Source: JAEUJM01 sp044221555 (GTDB lineage: Bacteria; Actinomycetota; Acidimicrobiia; Acidimicrobiales; DATDAH01). Taken from it: a stretch of DNA of 64,000 bases. A program made the position numbers and the translations under genes. The stretch covers positions 124,001 to 188,000 of the forward strand of contig JBGAOY010000001.1 of the NCBI GenBank assembly GCA_044221555.1, given 5' to 3'. The notes beneath the pieces were generated by a model, which saw only the letters and a program-made list of their open reading frames with translations, had not been told where the DNA came from and made no database searches. Every line of letters begins with the position of its first letter. The first letter of the stretch is position 1. Positions 1 to 8,800 of the stretch are shown here, piece after piece.

Positions 1-3000
1 CGGTCCATCCGGGGTTGAAGCTCTGACCCAGGATCAGCCAGAAGGGCTCGGTGGGCCGGCCGACGGTGACGTGGGCGTCGACGAAACCTTCGTGGTCCAC
101 CGTGACCGTGGGCCCGGGCTCGTGCGCCCGGTGGCCGTTGCCGGCCTCGCCCCCGGCGCGCGAGGTCAGTTCGATGCTGTCCAGGTCGATGCCGGTCCGG
201 TTCCCGGGGGTGGCCTGCAGGATGCTCTCGCCGCTCGCGAGGGGCAGGCCACCGTCACCGCAGGGCTCCAGGTCGAGCGCGGCGCGGGCGACGGCGTCGG
301 CGGTCGACCCGACGACCCGCACGCGCACCGGGTGACCGGCGACCTCCACCAGGTCGTCCCGGCAGCGGTCGTCGACCTGGGCCGGCGGAGGGCCGAGGTG
401 CACACCGGGCAGTCCCACCTCGGCCAGCGCGACCGGCAGGGGCAGCGGCGCGTTGCTGTACCAGTCAGGGGTCAGGAGCGGGTCGACGCCCTCCAGGGTG
501 ATCCGGATGCTGCGACCGGCCACTGCGTCGAAGTCCACGGGCACCTCGACCGTGTGGTCGAGCTCGTCGCCCCGCTCGATGGCCGGCAGGTCGACCACCG
601 ACGCGGGGCCGCCGTCGGCCTGGATGCGGAGGCGCGTGGGCAGCGAGTGGCGACCGTCGGCCACGATCTGCAGGTCGAGGTGGTCGACCCGCGTCCGCTC
701 GGGCAGCGTGTACTCCACCCAACTGCCCTGCGGCACCTCGTAGGGCGACTGCCAGGCGGTCTGCGGATCACCGTCGATGGCGGCGGAGGCCCGGGCGGCC
801 ACGTCACCCGCCAGGCGGGCCGACGACCGGGCGGTCACCCCGCCGTGATCGGCATCGGGCAGGCCGACGATCCGATCGACGAGCTCGTCGGGCGCGGTGG
901 CCGAGATCCGCGCGTCCCCGGCCAGCGCGAACGTGCGCCCCACAGGGAGGTCGATGATCCGTGCCATCGCCGCCTCCTCGTCGGCTCGCACCGGCTCGGC
1001 GGGGTTGGTGCGCTGCCGGGCGAACAGGACGTCGAGGTTGTGGTCGATCGACGATGCGCCCGCGGCATCGAGCAGGTCGGTGGGCGGGCGCACGAGTTCC
1101 TGCACCGTGATGTCGCCCAGGCCCACCTCGGCGAACCCGACCGGGCTGAGCCCGGTGTACTTCACCCGGCGCCCCACGCTGTCGGCGGTGATCTCGATGA
1201 CGAGGTGCGAGAACGTGCGCTCACCGAACGTCACGGTCTGCCCCTCGCCACCGAGCGACGAGTCGTCGAGGGTGGCGTCGACGGCGTCGCCGCCGTCACC
1301 ATCGTCGAAGCGCAACTGCACGCCGGTGATCGAGCGGTTGCGCACGCCGAACTGCGGCTGCAGGAGCGTGATGCGGTCGGTGGTGAGCGGTCGGTCGAGG
1401 TCGATCTCGAGGCGCTCGCCCTCCACCCGCGAGAACGCGCCGACCCGCCAGGCCGTCGCCCGGTCGCCGTCCATGGCCTGGGCGGCACGGTCGCCCGGGG
1501 TGTAGGTGATGGGGTTGCCGTAGCGGGTGGCCGACACGGTGGCGCCCCCGCGTTGCTCGGACACCGTGAACGAGTCGTCGCCGGCGTCGGGGAACACCTG
1601 CAGCCGGTTGTCGCCGGGATCGTCCACGAGGGCGGTCTCGCCGGCCCGCTCCGTGTACCCCTCGTTCTCGCGGACGGCGCTCCAGCGGCGGGCGCGCTTG
1701 CGGTTGGAGTCGGTGACGACCAGGTCGGCGCCGTCGTCCAGCCGGGCCTGCATGGTGTCGGGCTCGGCGGCCATCGAGCCGCTGTAGAAGACGGCCTGGT
1801 TGGGGTCGACCAGCCCGGCGGCCGCGGCCTGCACGATGCCGTCGCCGTCGCCGGCCAGGAGCATCGGGTTGTCCCGGGGGACGGCGCGGATGATGGGCTC
1901 GGGATCCTCGACCGGGAACACCGCCACCGGCGGCGGGTCGGGCAGGGTGGGGTCGGTCGCCAACTCGACCTCGTCCACCATGGGCAGCGCGGGACGGGCG
2001 CGGTTCGGCGGCGTGGGCGAGCCGAAGCCCTGGGGCGCACCGAGGCCCGGGATGGCGTTGAACAGGTTCCACGTGGCCTGTGGTCGGGGGGTGCGGAAGC
2101 GCTCGTACTCGAGGTCGGAGCGCAACAGGATGTCACCCACCCCGAGCAACCGGGCGACCGGGGCCAGCGATGCCGGGTCGAAGGTGCCCTCCTGCAGCGG
2201 CCGATCGAGCGCGTTCAACAGGTTGGCCGACGCGTGCGAGCCGTAGGGGATGAGCTCACGGGCGGCGTAGGGGCGGTCCATGAGGCCGGGGGTGACCGGA
2301 TCGACGGTGTTGCCCCACCGGTAGGCGGCGAAGTCGCTCCCCGGGAGCTCCAGCACTCGGGTGTCGTGGCTCCCGGCGTCGAGGGCCGCGGTGGCCTCGT
2401 GCCAGTAGTCGGGGATGTCCTCCGGGCGCTTCAGGTTGCGATCCACCAGGTTGCCGCCCCACGTGGCGGGCATGTTCGCGAGCACCAGCGCGATCGCCAG
2501 CAGACCCGCGGGCAGGGCCAGGCGGGGGAGCGCGCGGCCGAGGGCGTTGACCCCCGCCCCGAGCAGCACCGCGGTGCCGAGCACGATGAGCGGCACGGCG
2601 CGGGCGGTGCTGCGGAACGCCAGGCCGGCGTCGAGGTTGGTGAAGTCGCGGAAGATGCGGCCGGCCGGTGACGGGTCGGCGTAGGGGTGCCCGCCGATGC
2701 CGACGATCACGCCGACGGCGATCAGCAGGACGAAGAAGGCGCGGTGGCGAAAGCGCGTGCACACCGCGGCCACGAAGGCGAGGACCGGCAGGCCGAAGCT
2801 GAGGGGCACGCCCCAGCTCATGTAGCCGGTGCTGGGCACCACCCACTGGCCGAGCTTGTCGTTGCCGTAGAAGAACCAGTAGCCCAGGCCCCGCAACAGC
2901 TCGGGGGCCATCGAGGTGACGGCGACGGCCTGGTAGGTCTCCGTGTAGCGCAGGATGGGGATGCCGAAGCTGCCCTGCAGCGCCAGGCCGGCCACCCACC

Positions 3001-3814
3001 AGAGGGAGGTGACCAGCGTGAGCGTGCCGATGCGCAGCACCGCCCCGGTGGCCTGCCGGACGCTGACCTCGCGCTCGAAGGCCACCACCCAGATCACCCA
3101 CAGGAGGGGGCCCAGGCCCACGAGGATCAACGACGTGGCGTTGATGGCGCCCACGGTGAGCACCACGAGCGCGAACAGGGCAGGGTGGCGCCAGCCGCCG
3201 TGACGCAGCGATCGCACGGTGAGGGCGATGAGCCAGGGGAGCGCGGCCCAGGGCAACAAGATGACCGACAGACGTGCCGCGTAGGCGAGCAGGTAGGGGC
3301 TGAGGGCGTAGGACAGGGCGGCCACGACCATGCCGAGGTCCCACCACGTCCGGACGTGGCCGCCGGGTGAGCGGCGGGCGGGGACGACGTCCCACCGCAG
3401 GGTGCGCAGCAGGTACAGCACACCCGCGCCGGCCGCGAAGAGCACGGTGGCCAGCCACAGGCGCTGGGCGACCCAGTCGGGCAGGCCGAGGGCGTCGAGG
3501 GTCCAGTAGAAGGGCCCCATCGGCCACAGGTAGCCGATGTTCTGGTGGGTGACGGTGCCGAGGCCGATGCCCGGGTCCCAGAGGAACGGCGCGTCGTGGA
3601 GCAGCCGACCCGGGTCGAGGTACAGGTAGGTCTTGGTGTCGGCGCCCACCTGGCCCGGCCGGGTGAGCAGCAGCGGCAGGTAGGTGGCGGCGGCCAGCAC
3701 CAGGAAGGGCACGGCGCCCACCAGCCGAGCCCGGGCGGTGTGCCGGCCCCGCTCGATGGCCGGCGTCGCCGGGCGCGACGGGGTGTCCCCGTCCGTTGTG
3801 GTCGGGGCGCTCAT
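1..3814 (-). CDS. AftD-like arabinofuranosyltransferase, paralog 1 (C-terminus beyond window)
   Basis: The frame is open from ATG 3814 to the left edge, giving at least 1271 residues, so the C-terminus is missing rather than broken. The N-terminal third is polytopic GT-C-type membrane sequence. It carries the motif GADTKTYLYLDPGR near residues 57-70 in the first extracytoplasmic loop, the region with the acidic catalytic residue in this superfamily, followed by GYLWPMGPFYW. The C-terminal part is soluble and holds two discoidin-like patches (MDGDRATAW, IDGDPQTAW). The layout matches mycobacterial AftD (DUF3367, about 1400 aa), which adds alpha-(1->3)-arabinofuranose branches from decaprenyl-phospho-arabinose. 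The window ends just after a QSFNPGW motif that precedes the last membrane helices in the paralogs. It is divergent from the glycosyltransferase run at 3961. Family membership is well supported; donor and acceptor are inferred. Confidence 0.88.
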   Translation of the reverse strand, partial: MSAPTTTDGDTPSRPATPAIERGRHTARARLVGAVPFLVLAAATYLPLLLTRPGQVGADTKTYLYLDPGRLLHDAPFLWDPGIGLGTVTHQNIGYLWPMGPFYWTLDALGLPDWVAQRLWLATVLFAAGAGVLYLLRTLRWDVVPARRSPGGHVRTWWDLGMVVAALSYALSPYLLAYAARLSVILLPWAALPWLIALTVRSLRHGGWRHPALFALVVLTVGAINATSLILVGLGPLLWVIWVVAFEREVSVRQATGAVLRIGTLTLVTSLWWVAGLALQGSFGIPILRYTETYQAVAVTSMAPELLRGLGYWFFYGNDKLGQWVVPSTGYMSWGVPLSFGLPVLAFVAAVCTRFRHRAFFVLLIAVGVIVGIGGHPYADPSPAGRIFRDFTNLDAGLAFRSTARAVPLIVLGTAVLLGAGVNALGRALPRLALPAGLLAIALVLANMPATWGGNLVDRNLKRPEDIPDYWHEATAALDAGSHDTRVLELPGSDFAAYRWGNTVDPVTPGLMDRPYAARELIPYGSHASANLLNALDRPLQEGTFDPASLAPVARLLGVGDILLRSDLEYERFRTPRPQATWNLFNAIPGLGAPQGFGSPTPPNRARPALPMVDEVELATDPTLPDPPPVAVFPVEDPEPIIRAVPRDNPMLLAGDGDGIVQAAAAGLVDPNQAVFYSGSMAAEPDTMQARLDDGADLVVTDSNRKRARRWSAVRENEGYTERAGETALVDDPGDNRLQVFPDAGDDSFTVSEQRGGATVSATRYGNPITYTPGDRAAQAMDGDRATAWRVGAFSRVEGERLEIDLDRPLTTDRITLLQPQFGVRNRSITGVQLRFDDGDGGDAVDATLDDSSLGGEGQTVTFGERTFSHLVIEITADSVGRRVKYTGLSPVGFAEVGLGDITVQELVRPPTDLLDAAGASSIDHNLDVLFARQRTNPAEPVRADEEAAMARIIDLPVGRTFALAGDARISATAPDELVDRIVGLPDADHGGVTARSSARLAGDVAARASAAIDGDPQTAWQSPYEVPQGSWVEYTLPERTRVDHLDLQIVADGRHSLPTRLRIQADGGPASVVDLPAIERGDELDHTVEVPVDFDAVAGRSIRITLEGVDPLLTPDWYSNAPLPLPVALAEVGLPGVHLGPPPAQVDDRCRDDLVEVAGHPVRVRVVGSTADAVARAALDLEPCGDGGLPLASGESILQATPGNRTGIDLDSIELTSRAGGEAGNGHRAHEPGPTVTVDHEGFVDAHVTVGRPTEPFWLILGQSFNPGWT

Positions 3815-3925
3815 GGCAGGATCGGGCACGCGTGCGGGCAGAGGATGCGTCGACTCCGTCGGGGGGTGCGGACGGGCGAGGGCCAGGCGGGGAACCGGGC
3901 CCTGCCGCCGTCGCCGGGGCACCGC

Positions 3926-3931
3926 ATCGTA
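3926..3931 (-). promoter_or_regulatory. Putative -10 (TACGAT) for AftD-like paralog 1
   Basis: TACGAT on the minus strand fits the TAnnnT -10 pattern seen elsewhere in this window. It lies about 110 bases upstream of ATG 3814. No clear -35 is visible, and the long leader makes this weaker than the matches next to start codons. Confidence 0.35.
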
Positions 3932-3946
3932 CTCCCCGGGCCTGAG

Positions 3947-3952
3947 TAGGAT
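3947..3952 (+). promoter_or_regulatory. Putative -10 (TAGGAT) of a leaderless promoter
   Basis: TAGGAT is followed by 8 bases and then the GTG start at 3961, with no Shine-Dalgarno between. This spacing would place transcription initiation at or next to the start codon, as in actinobacterial leaderless mRNAs. Confidence 0.5.
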
Positions 3953-3960
3953 GGCGCGCC

Positions 3961-5436
3961 GTGCCCCAACGCCTGCGGTCCTTTCCCGCCCTGTTGGTGG
4001 CCGTCGTCGGACTCGCGTTCGCGCTGCGGGTGGTGGCCACGATGGCGGGGTACCAGCACCTGCCGCTCGGCCTCGACGACAACAACTGGTACCACACCCA
4101 GAGCCTCCTCCTGGCCGACCACGGTGACCTCTACGACCCGTTCGCCTGCCTCGACTCGGTGCGCGAGCCGGGCATGGGCAACGACCAGGCGGTGGCCCTG
4201 TGCCGCGAGAAGGGCGTGCTCGAGCCCTCGGCCGGCCACCCGCCGGGGTACCTCGTGTACCTGGCCGCCGTGGCCGAGCTGGGCTTCGAGACCACGCTGG
4301 AACAGCGCATCGCCGGATGCGTGCTGGGGGCGCTCGCGGTCGGGTTCGTCGGCCTGGTGGGTCGCCAGGTGGCGGGCCGCCGGGCGGGGCTCGTCGCCGC
4401 CTTCCTGGCCGCGGTCTACCCGAACCTGTGGATCAACGACGGCCTGATCCTGGCCGAGTCGCTCTACACGGTGTTCGTGGGCGTGGTCCTGCTGCTCTGC
4501 TACCGCCTCTGGCGGCGACCCACCTACGCCAACGCCGCCTGGCTGGGCGTCGCGGTGGCTGCGGCCACGCTGACGCGCTCGGAGGGCCTCACGCTGCTGG
4601 CGTTCGTGGTGCTGCCCCTCGCCGTGGTGCTGCCGGGGATCTCGTGGGCTCGCAAGGCGGGCACGGCGGCCGTGGTCGGCGTGGTGGCGCTCGCGTTGAT
4701 GGCGCCGTGGGTGGCGCACAACCTCGGCCGCTTCACCGAGCCGGTGTACCTGGCGTCGGGCACCGGGCGGGTCATGGCCTACGGCAACTGCGACGCCACC
4801 TACTACGGCGACAAGTTGGGCTACTGGGACGACAGCTGCACCCTGAAGGACTTCCCCGACGGGGACGAGTCGGTGGTCGACGCCGCCCATCGCGAGCTGG
4901 CCACCGAGTACATGGCCGACCACAAGGGGCGCCTTCCCGTGGTGGTCGCGGCCCGCATCGGCCGCATGTGGAGCGTCTACGCCCCGATCCAGGGCGCCAA
5001 CCTCGACATCCTCTTCGAGCGGCGCGGCGCGGTGCCGGTACGGACCGGGCTGGCCATGTACTACGGGCTCCTGGGCCTGTCGGTGGCCGGGCTGGTGGTG
5101 CTCGCCAGGCGCAAGGTGACGATCGTGCCGTTCGTGGGACTGGCGGCCATGGTCACGTTCACCGCGGCGGCGTCGTTCGGCGTCACCCGGTACCGCACGC
5201 CCGTCGACCTGATCCTCACCATCCTCGCCGGGGTGGCCCTCGACGCCTGGTGGCGGCGCCGGCGCGACCCGGGGCGCAGGGGCGTCGACGCCACCGAGGC
5301 CGGCCCCGCAGCGCCCGACGGCCCCGCGTCGCCCCCGAGCCCCGCGGGGACGGGTGCGGACGAGGAGCCCCGGCCCGCGGATGCGGGGAGCCCGGGCGAG
5401 GTGTCGTCACCGGTGCCCGCGACCGCCGACCGGTGA
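3961..5436 (+). CDS. GT39-like polytopic glycosyltransferase
   Basis: A 491-residue integral membrane protein of the PMT/ArnT (GT-C) type, expected to use a polyprenyl-phosphate sugar on the outer face of the membrane. The first loop after the N-terminal helix has LGLDDNNWYHTQS, with the Asp pair expected at the active site. Later come ESLYTVFVG and LTRSEGLTLLAF, typical of these enzymes, and a loop with CDATYYGDKLGYW shared with the two other GT39-like proteins here. The last 60 residues are a Pro/Ala/Glu-rich cytoplasmic tail. GTG 3961 was chosen because it follows a TAGGAT box by 8 bases. Its stop overlaps the next start by 4 nt (GTGA). Sugar and acceptor cannot be read from sequence. Confidence 0.85.
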   Translation: MPQRLRSFPALLVAVVGLAFALRVVATMAGYQHLPLGLDDNNWYHTQSLLLADHGDLYDPFACLDSVREPGMGNDQAVALCREKGVLEPSAGHPPGYLVYLAAVAELGFETTLEQRIAGCVLGALAVGFVGLVGRQVAGRRAGLVAAFLAAVYPNLWINDGLILAESLYTVFVGVVLLLCYRLWRRPTYANAAWLGVAVAAATLTRSEGLTLLAFVVLPLAVVLPGISWARKAGTAAVVGVVALALMAPWVAHNLGRFTEPVYLASGTGRVMAYGNCDATYYGDKLGYWDDSCTLKDFPDGDESVVDAAHRELATEYMADHKGRLPVVVAARIGRMWSVYAPIQGANLDILFERRGAVPVRTGLAMYYGLLGLSVAGLVVLARRKVTIVPFVGLAAMVTFTAAASFGVTRYRTPVDLILTILAGVALDAWWRRRRDPGRRGVDATEAGPAAPDGPASPPSPAGTGADEEPRPADAGSPGEVSSPVPATADR

Positions 5437-6944
5437 CCGCCCCGGTCGAGCCGGCGACCGCCATCGACCCTCCGGTCGCCACCGAGGACCCGCCGGGACG
5501 GTCGCGGTGGCGGCCCGGGCGGTACCAGGTGGGCCTGGCGGTCATCGCCCTCGTCGCCCTCGCGATCCGCTGGGTCGAGATCCTCGTGGTCCGGCCCGAG
5601 TGCGGGCCCGACGGACGCGGCCCGGCAGGCTGCGTGGCCATCCTCGGCGGCATCAACGACCCGCTCTACGTCCACCTGCAGGGCAAGTTCATCGCCGAGG
5701 GTCACTGGTTCGTCGACCCCCTCTGGCTGCGATCCACGGGCGAGTCGGTGGCCAGCGCCCAGAAGCCGCCGCTGTACCCGCTGCTGCTCGGTGTCGTCTC
5801 CTGGTTCGGGATGAGCAGCGTCACCGCCCACCGCCTGGTCTCGGGCGTGGTGGGCGTGGCCGCGGTGCTGCTGATCGCCGCGGCCGCGAGCCGCCTCGCG
5901 GGGCACCGCGCCGGCCTGGCCGCCGCAGCCGTGGCTGCGGTGTACCCCATGTTCTGGGTGAACGACCTGCTGCTGCAGACCGAGTCGCTGTTCGCCGGGG
6001 TCGCCGCGCTCACCATCCTGGTGGGCTACCGGTTCTGGCGCGCGCCGTCGGTCGCCAACGCCGCGTGGCTCGGGCTGGCGGTGGGCCTGGCCACGCTCAC
6101 CCGGGCGGAGTCGGCCCTGCTCGGGCTGTTCCTGGTGGTGCCGCTGGCCTGGGTCGCCCGCAGCCTGCGACCGCGCGACCGGCTCGTGCGGGTGGTGGTC
6201 AGCGCCCTGGCCGCAGGGCTGCTGGTGGCGCCGTGGGTGCTGTGGAACCTCTCCCGGTTCGACGAGCCGGTCTACGTGTCCACCGGCGCGGGGGCGGTGC
6301 TCAACACCGCCAGCTGCGACCAGACCTACTACGGCGCCGGCCTGGGCTACTACGGCGAGTGCTTCGACCTGGCCACGGTGCCGGCGGCCACCCAGCGCCG
6401 CATGTGCGCCCGGCTGGGGTTCGACCCGGGCTGCTTCGCCGATCCCGAGCAGTTCGCCCGGGTGGAGGCGTCGGTGCAGGACCGCCACGTCTACGACGAG
6501 TCCGAGCGCGAGCTCATCGCCCGCGACCAGGCCACCGCCTACATCGCCGACCACCGCTCGCGCCTCCCGGTGGTGATGGCCGCCCGGGTGGGCCGCATGT
6601 GGGACGTGTTCCGCCCGGCGCAGAACGTCCGGTTCAACGACACCCTCGAGGGGCGGGGTGAGCGGGCCTCGCAGGCGGGACTGGTGATGTACTACCTGCT
6701 GCTGCCCCTCGCCGTCGTCGGGGCGGTTGCGCTGCACCGGCGTCGCATCACCCTGATCCCGCTGGTCGCGCCCATGCTGCTGATCACGGTCACCGCGGCC
6801 CTGGCCTTCGGCACCACCCGCTACCGCATCCCCGCCGATGTGGCCCTGGTGGTGCTGGCCGGCGTGGGCGTGGCCGCGCTCGTTGCCCGTCTGCGGCCCG
6901 CTACGGGCCAAGATGGGGCCGGGATGATCGAGGTGGACCCATGA
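5433..6944 (+). CDS. GT39-like polytopic glycosyltransferase (paralog of the upstream gene)
   Basis: A 503-residue GT-C membrane protein starting at GTG 5433 inside the upstream stop codon, which implies translational coupling. A Pro-rich cytoplasmic N-terminus precedes the first helix. GGINDPLYVHLQGKF in the first loop carries the Asp expected for this fold. The loop motif CDQTYYGAGLGYYGEC repeats the CDxTYYG signature of its neighbour, with extra cysteines in a longer insert. Its stop overlaps the next ATG by 4 nt (ATGA). Likely a paralog acting on the same glycan in a successive step; the order of action is unknown. Confidence 0.85.
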   Translation: MTAPVEPATAIDPPVATEDPPGRSRWRPGRYQVGLAVIALVALAIRWVEILVVRPECGPDGRGPAGCVAILGGINDPLYVHLQGKFIAEGHWFVDPLWLRSTGESVASAQKPPLYPLLLGVVSWFGMSSVTAHRLVSGVVGVAAVLLIAAAASRLAGHRAGLAAAAVAAVYPMFWVNDLLLQTESLFAGVAALTILVGYRFWRAPSVANAAWLGLAVGLATLTRAESALLGLFLVVPLAWVARSLRPRDRLVRVVVSALAAGLLVAPWVLWNLSRFDEPVYVSTGAGAVLNTASCDQTYYGAGLGYYGECFDLATVPAATQRRMCARLGFDPGCFADPEQFARVEASVQDRHVYDESERELIARDQATAYIADHRSRLPVVMAARVGRMWDVFRPAQNVRFNDTLEGRGERASQAGLVMYYLLLPLAVVGAVALHRRRITLIPLVAPMLLITVTAALAFGTTRYRIPADVALVVLAGVGVAALVARLRPATGQDGAGMIEVDP

Positions 6945-7906
6945 CCGACGAAGCCGACGGCAGGACCGACGCCGCGGACGGCGCGGCGGATCAGCACGTC
7001 CTGAACACGGAGCTGCTCAACGCCGAGTTGCCGGACAAGCGCTTCGACGGCCCCGACTACCTGGCCTGGCTCTACGACGAGAACCCCGAGGGCGGCGGTG
7101 TGTACGAGGGCATCGACGAGGACGGCCGCCGCATGGCCCACTACGCCCTCATCCCGCAGTGCTGGCGCAACGCCGGCGGCCCCGCTCCCGTGTACTTCTC
7201 GCTGAACGCCGTCACCCGCAGCGGTGCGCAGCGCAAGGGCTACTTCGTGCAGATCGGCCACCGCATCTACGAGCGGGCCCGTCTGCAGGGAGCCAAGGGC
7301 ATCCTGGCGGTCCCCAACGAGAAGTCGACCCCCGGCGCCCTGAAGTACCTGGGCTACCGGTTCCTGGGCCCACTGCCCGTGCGGGTGCTCGCGCCCGTCG
7401 GGTCGGCCAAGGCCTACGAGAGCCGCGCCGTCGACGCCGAGTGGCTGGCCTCCGACGAGTTCGCAGCCATCGCGGCCGACATCGACCGTCCCGCGGCCTC
7501 GGGCTGGACCCAGGCGTGGACGCCCGACCAGCTCCGGTGGCGCCTGTCGCAGCCCCGGGCCGGCTACGCGGTGCACGTCAGCGACGATCTCTTCGCGGTG
7601 TCGGTCGAGCACCGCTTCCTGGGAGTCCCCTTCGCGGTCATCGTGAAGTTCCTGCCCCGCACCGCGCTGGCGGTCGGCCAGACGGTGGCGTCCAGCGGCG
7701 CGGTGGCGGCGGCGTGCCGGTTCCACCGGGCGCCGGCCGCCGTGTACGCAGGGTTCAACGCCCACGTGCGGGTGCGGGGGGTGCGCCCGCCCCGGCGCCT
7801 CCAACCGGCGCCGCTCAACCTGTTGTTCCGCAGCCTGAGCGACGAGGTCCCCCAGGAGACCTTCGCCCTCGACACCTACGAGTTCCTCGACTTCGATGCC
7901 TACTGA
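6941..7906 (+). CDS. GNAT-fold acetyltransferase-like protein
   Basis: A 321-residue soluble protein. Residues about 40-150 look like a GNAT acyl-CoA-dependent acyltransferase domain. HYALIPQCWRN is an early beta-strand segment, and RKGYFVQIGHRIYERARLQG is the likely acyl-CoA-binding loop and helix. PNEKSTPGALKYLGYRFLG is the strand-helix region usual near the end of the fold. Similar proteins are common in polysaccharide clusters, where some acylate sugars. The ATG overlaps the upstream stop (ATGA), and the 3' end overlaps the deacetylase by 11 bases. The substrate is unknown; a sugar-nucleotide or glycan amino group is an inference from context. Confidence 0.72.
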   Translation: MTDEADGRTDAADGAADQHVLNTELLNAELPDKRFDGPDYLAWLYDENPEGGGVYEGIDEDGRRMAHYALIPQCWRNAGGPAPVYFSLNAVTRSGAQRKGYFVQIGHRIYERARLQGAKGILAVPNEKSTPGALKYLGYRFLGPLPVRVLAPVGSAKAYESRAVDAEWLASDEFAAIAADIDRPAASGWTQAWTPDQLRWRLSQPRAGYAVHVSDDLFAVSVEHRFLGVPFAVIVKFLPRTALAVGQTVASSGAVAAACRFHRAPAAVYAGFNAHVRVRGVRPPRRLQPAPLNLLFRSLSDEVPQETFALDTYEFLDFDAY

Positions 7907-8762
7907 GCACCCGGGCGAGGGGTCTGCCGGCCGGCGGGCTCCCGTCACCTTCAGCTTCGACGTGGAGCCGCACCAGCCGGTGCCCGCCGACGATGTCGCG
8001 TACCCGCGGGTGACCCGCATGGTGTACGAGTGGCTGGCCGAGCGGGGGATCCGGGGCACGATCTTCGTCGTGGGCACCACCGCGGTGGCCAACCCCGATC
8101 TGGTCACCGAGGCGGTGGCCCTCGGTCACGAGGTCGGCCTGCACTCGTGGGACCACACCCCACTCACCGAGTTGGGCCGCGACCGGTTCGTGGACGAGAC
8201 CCGACGGGGCAAGGCGCTGCTCGAGGACCTGACGGGCGAAGCGGTCGTGGGCTACCGGGCCCCGACGTTCTCGCTGGTCCGGGAGACGGTGTGGGTCACC
8301 GACGAGTTGGCCGACCTGGGCTTCACCTACTCGTCCAGCGTGCTGCCCGCTCGGAGCCCCCTGCACGGCTTCCCTGGCCTGCCGCGGGATCCGTTCACGT
8401 GGCCGAGCGGGCTGGTCGAGCTGCCGTGCCCGATCGCGCGCGTCGGCCCCCTGGCCGCGCCGTACATGGGGGGCGTGTACCTGCGGCTGCTGCCGTGGCC
8501 GCTGGTCCGGCTCACCTGGCGGATCAACGGTGGCGGACCGGCGCCGCTCACCTACTGCCACCCGTACGACTTCGACACCGACGAGGCGTTCTGGGTCGTC
8601 CCCGGAACCGGCCGCCTCGGCAGCCGCCTCCTGTGGATCGGCCGCCGAGGCATGTTCGACAAGCTCGACCACCTGTTCGCCGACGGGGCCGGCCCGCCCC
8701 TGCGGGAGCTGCTGCACACCGCCGACCCCGTCGGCGCCCACGTCCTCCCAGGAGTGTCATGA
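7896..8762 (+). CDS. Polysaccharide deacetylase family protein
   Basis: A 288-residue NodB-homology (CE4-like) protein of the type found in exopolysaccharide clusters. Motif 1 is FSFDVEP (19-25), supplying the metal-binding Asp; TIFVVG (55-60) follows. HSWDH (83-87) supplies the two metal His, and YRAPTF (120-125) is the active-site Arg/Pro motif. There is no signal peptide, so it probably acts in the cytoplasm or at the inner membrane face on a lipid-linked sugar, removing an N- or O-acyl group. It overlaps the GNAT gene by 11 bases; an acetyltransferase and deacetylase side by side suggests controlled acetylation of one glycan. Confidence 0.85.
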   Translation: MPTEHPGEGSAGRRAPVTFSFDVEPHQPVPADDVAYPRVTRMVYEWLAERGIRGTIFVVGTTAVANPDLVTEAVALGHEVGLHSWDHTPLTELGRDRFVDETRRGKALLEDLTGEAVVGYRAPTFSLVRETVWVTDELADLGFTYSSSVLPARSPLHGFPGLPRDPFTWPSGLVELPCPIARVGPLAAPYMGGVYLRLLPWPLVRLTWRINGGGPAPLTYCHPYDFDTDEAFWVVPGTGRLGSRLLWIGRRGMFDKLDHLFADGAGPPLRELLHTADPVGAHVLPGVS

Positions 8763-8800
8763 ACATGATGAGTACGCGCCGCGGAGACCCGCGGCGATGA
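8759..8800 (+). CDS. Possible 13-codon bridging ORF
   Basis: ATG 8759 overlaps the deacetylase stop (ATGA). The ORF encodes MNMMSTRRGDPRR and ends in a TGA overlapping the next gene's ATG (ATGA). It may be a coupling leader that hands ribosomes to the methyltransferase rather than a functional peptide. No homology can be judged at this length. Confidence 0.3.
   Translation: MNMMSTRRGDPRR

Noticed and set aside
71..2671. An 866-codon open frame on the plus strand
   Set aside because: It is the antisense shadow of the AftD-like gene; its protein is His/Gly/Val-rich low-complexity sequence without motifs, whereas the minus strand gives a full membrane protein.
1..3814. The first AftD-like gene as a pseudogene
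   Set aside because: It lacks a stop only because it continues beyond the left edge; no internal stop or frameshift is present.
5061..6911. A 616-codon minus-strand frame opposite the GT39-like genes
   Set aside because: It is a typical GC-rich shadow (His/Gln/Gly/Arg-rich) with no conserved domain; the plus strand encodes clear glycosyltransferases.
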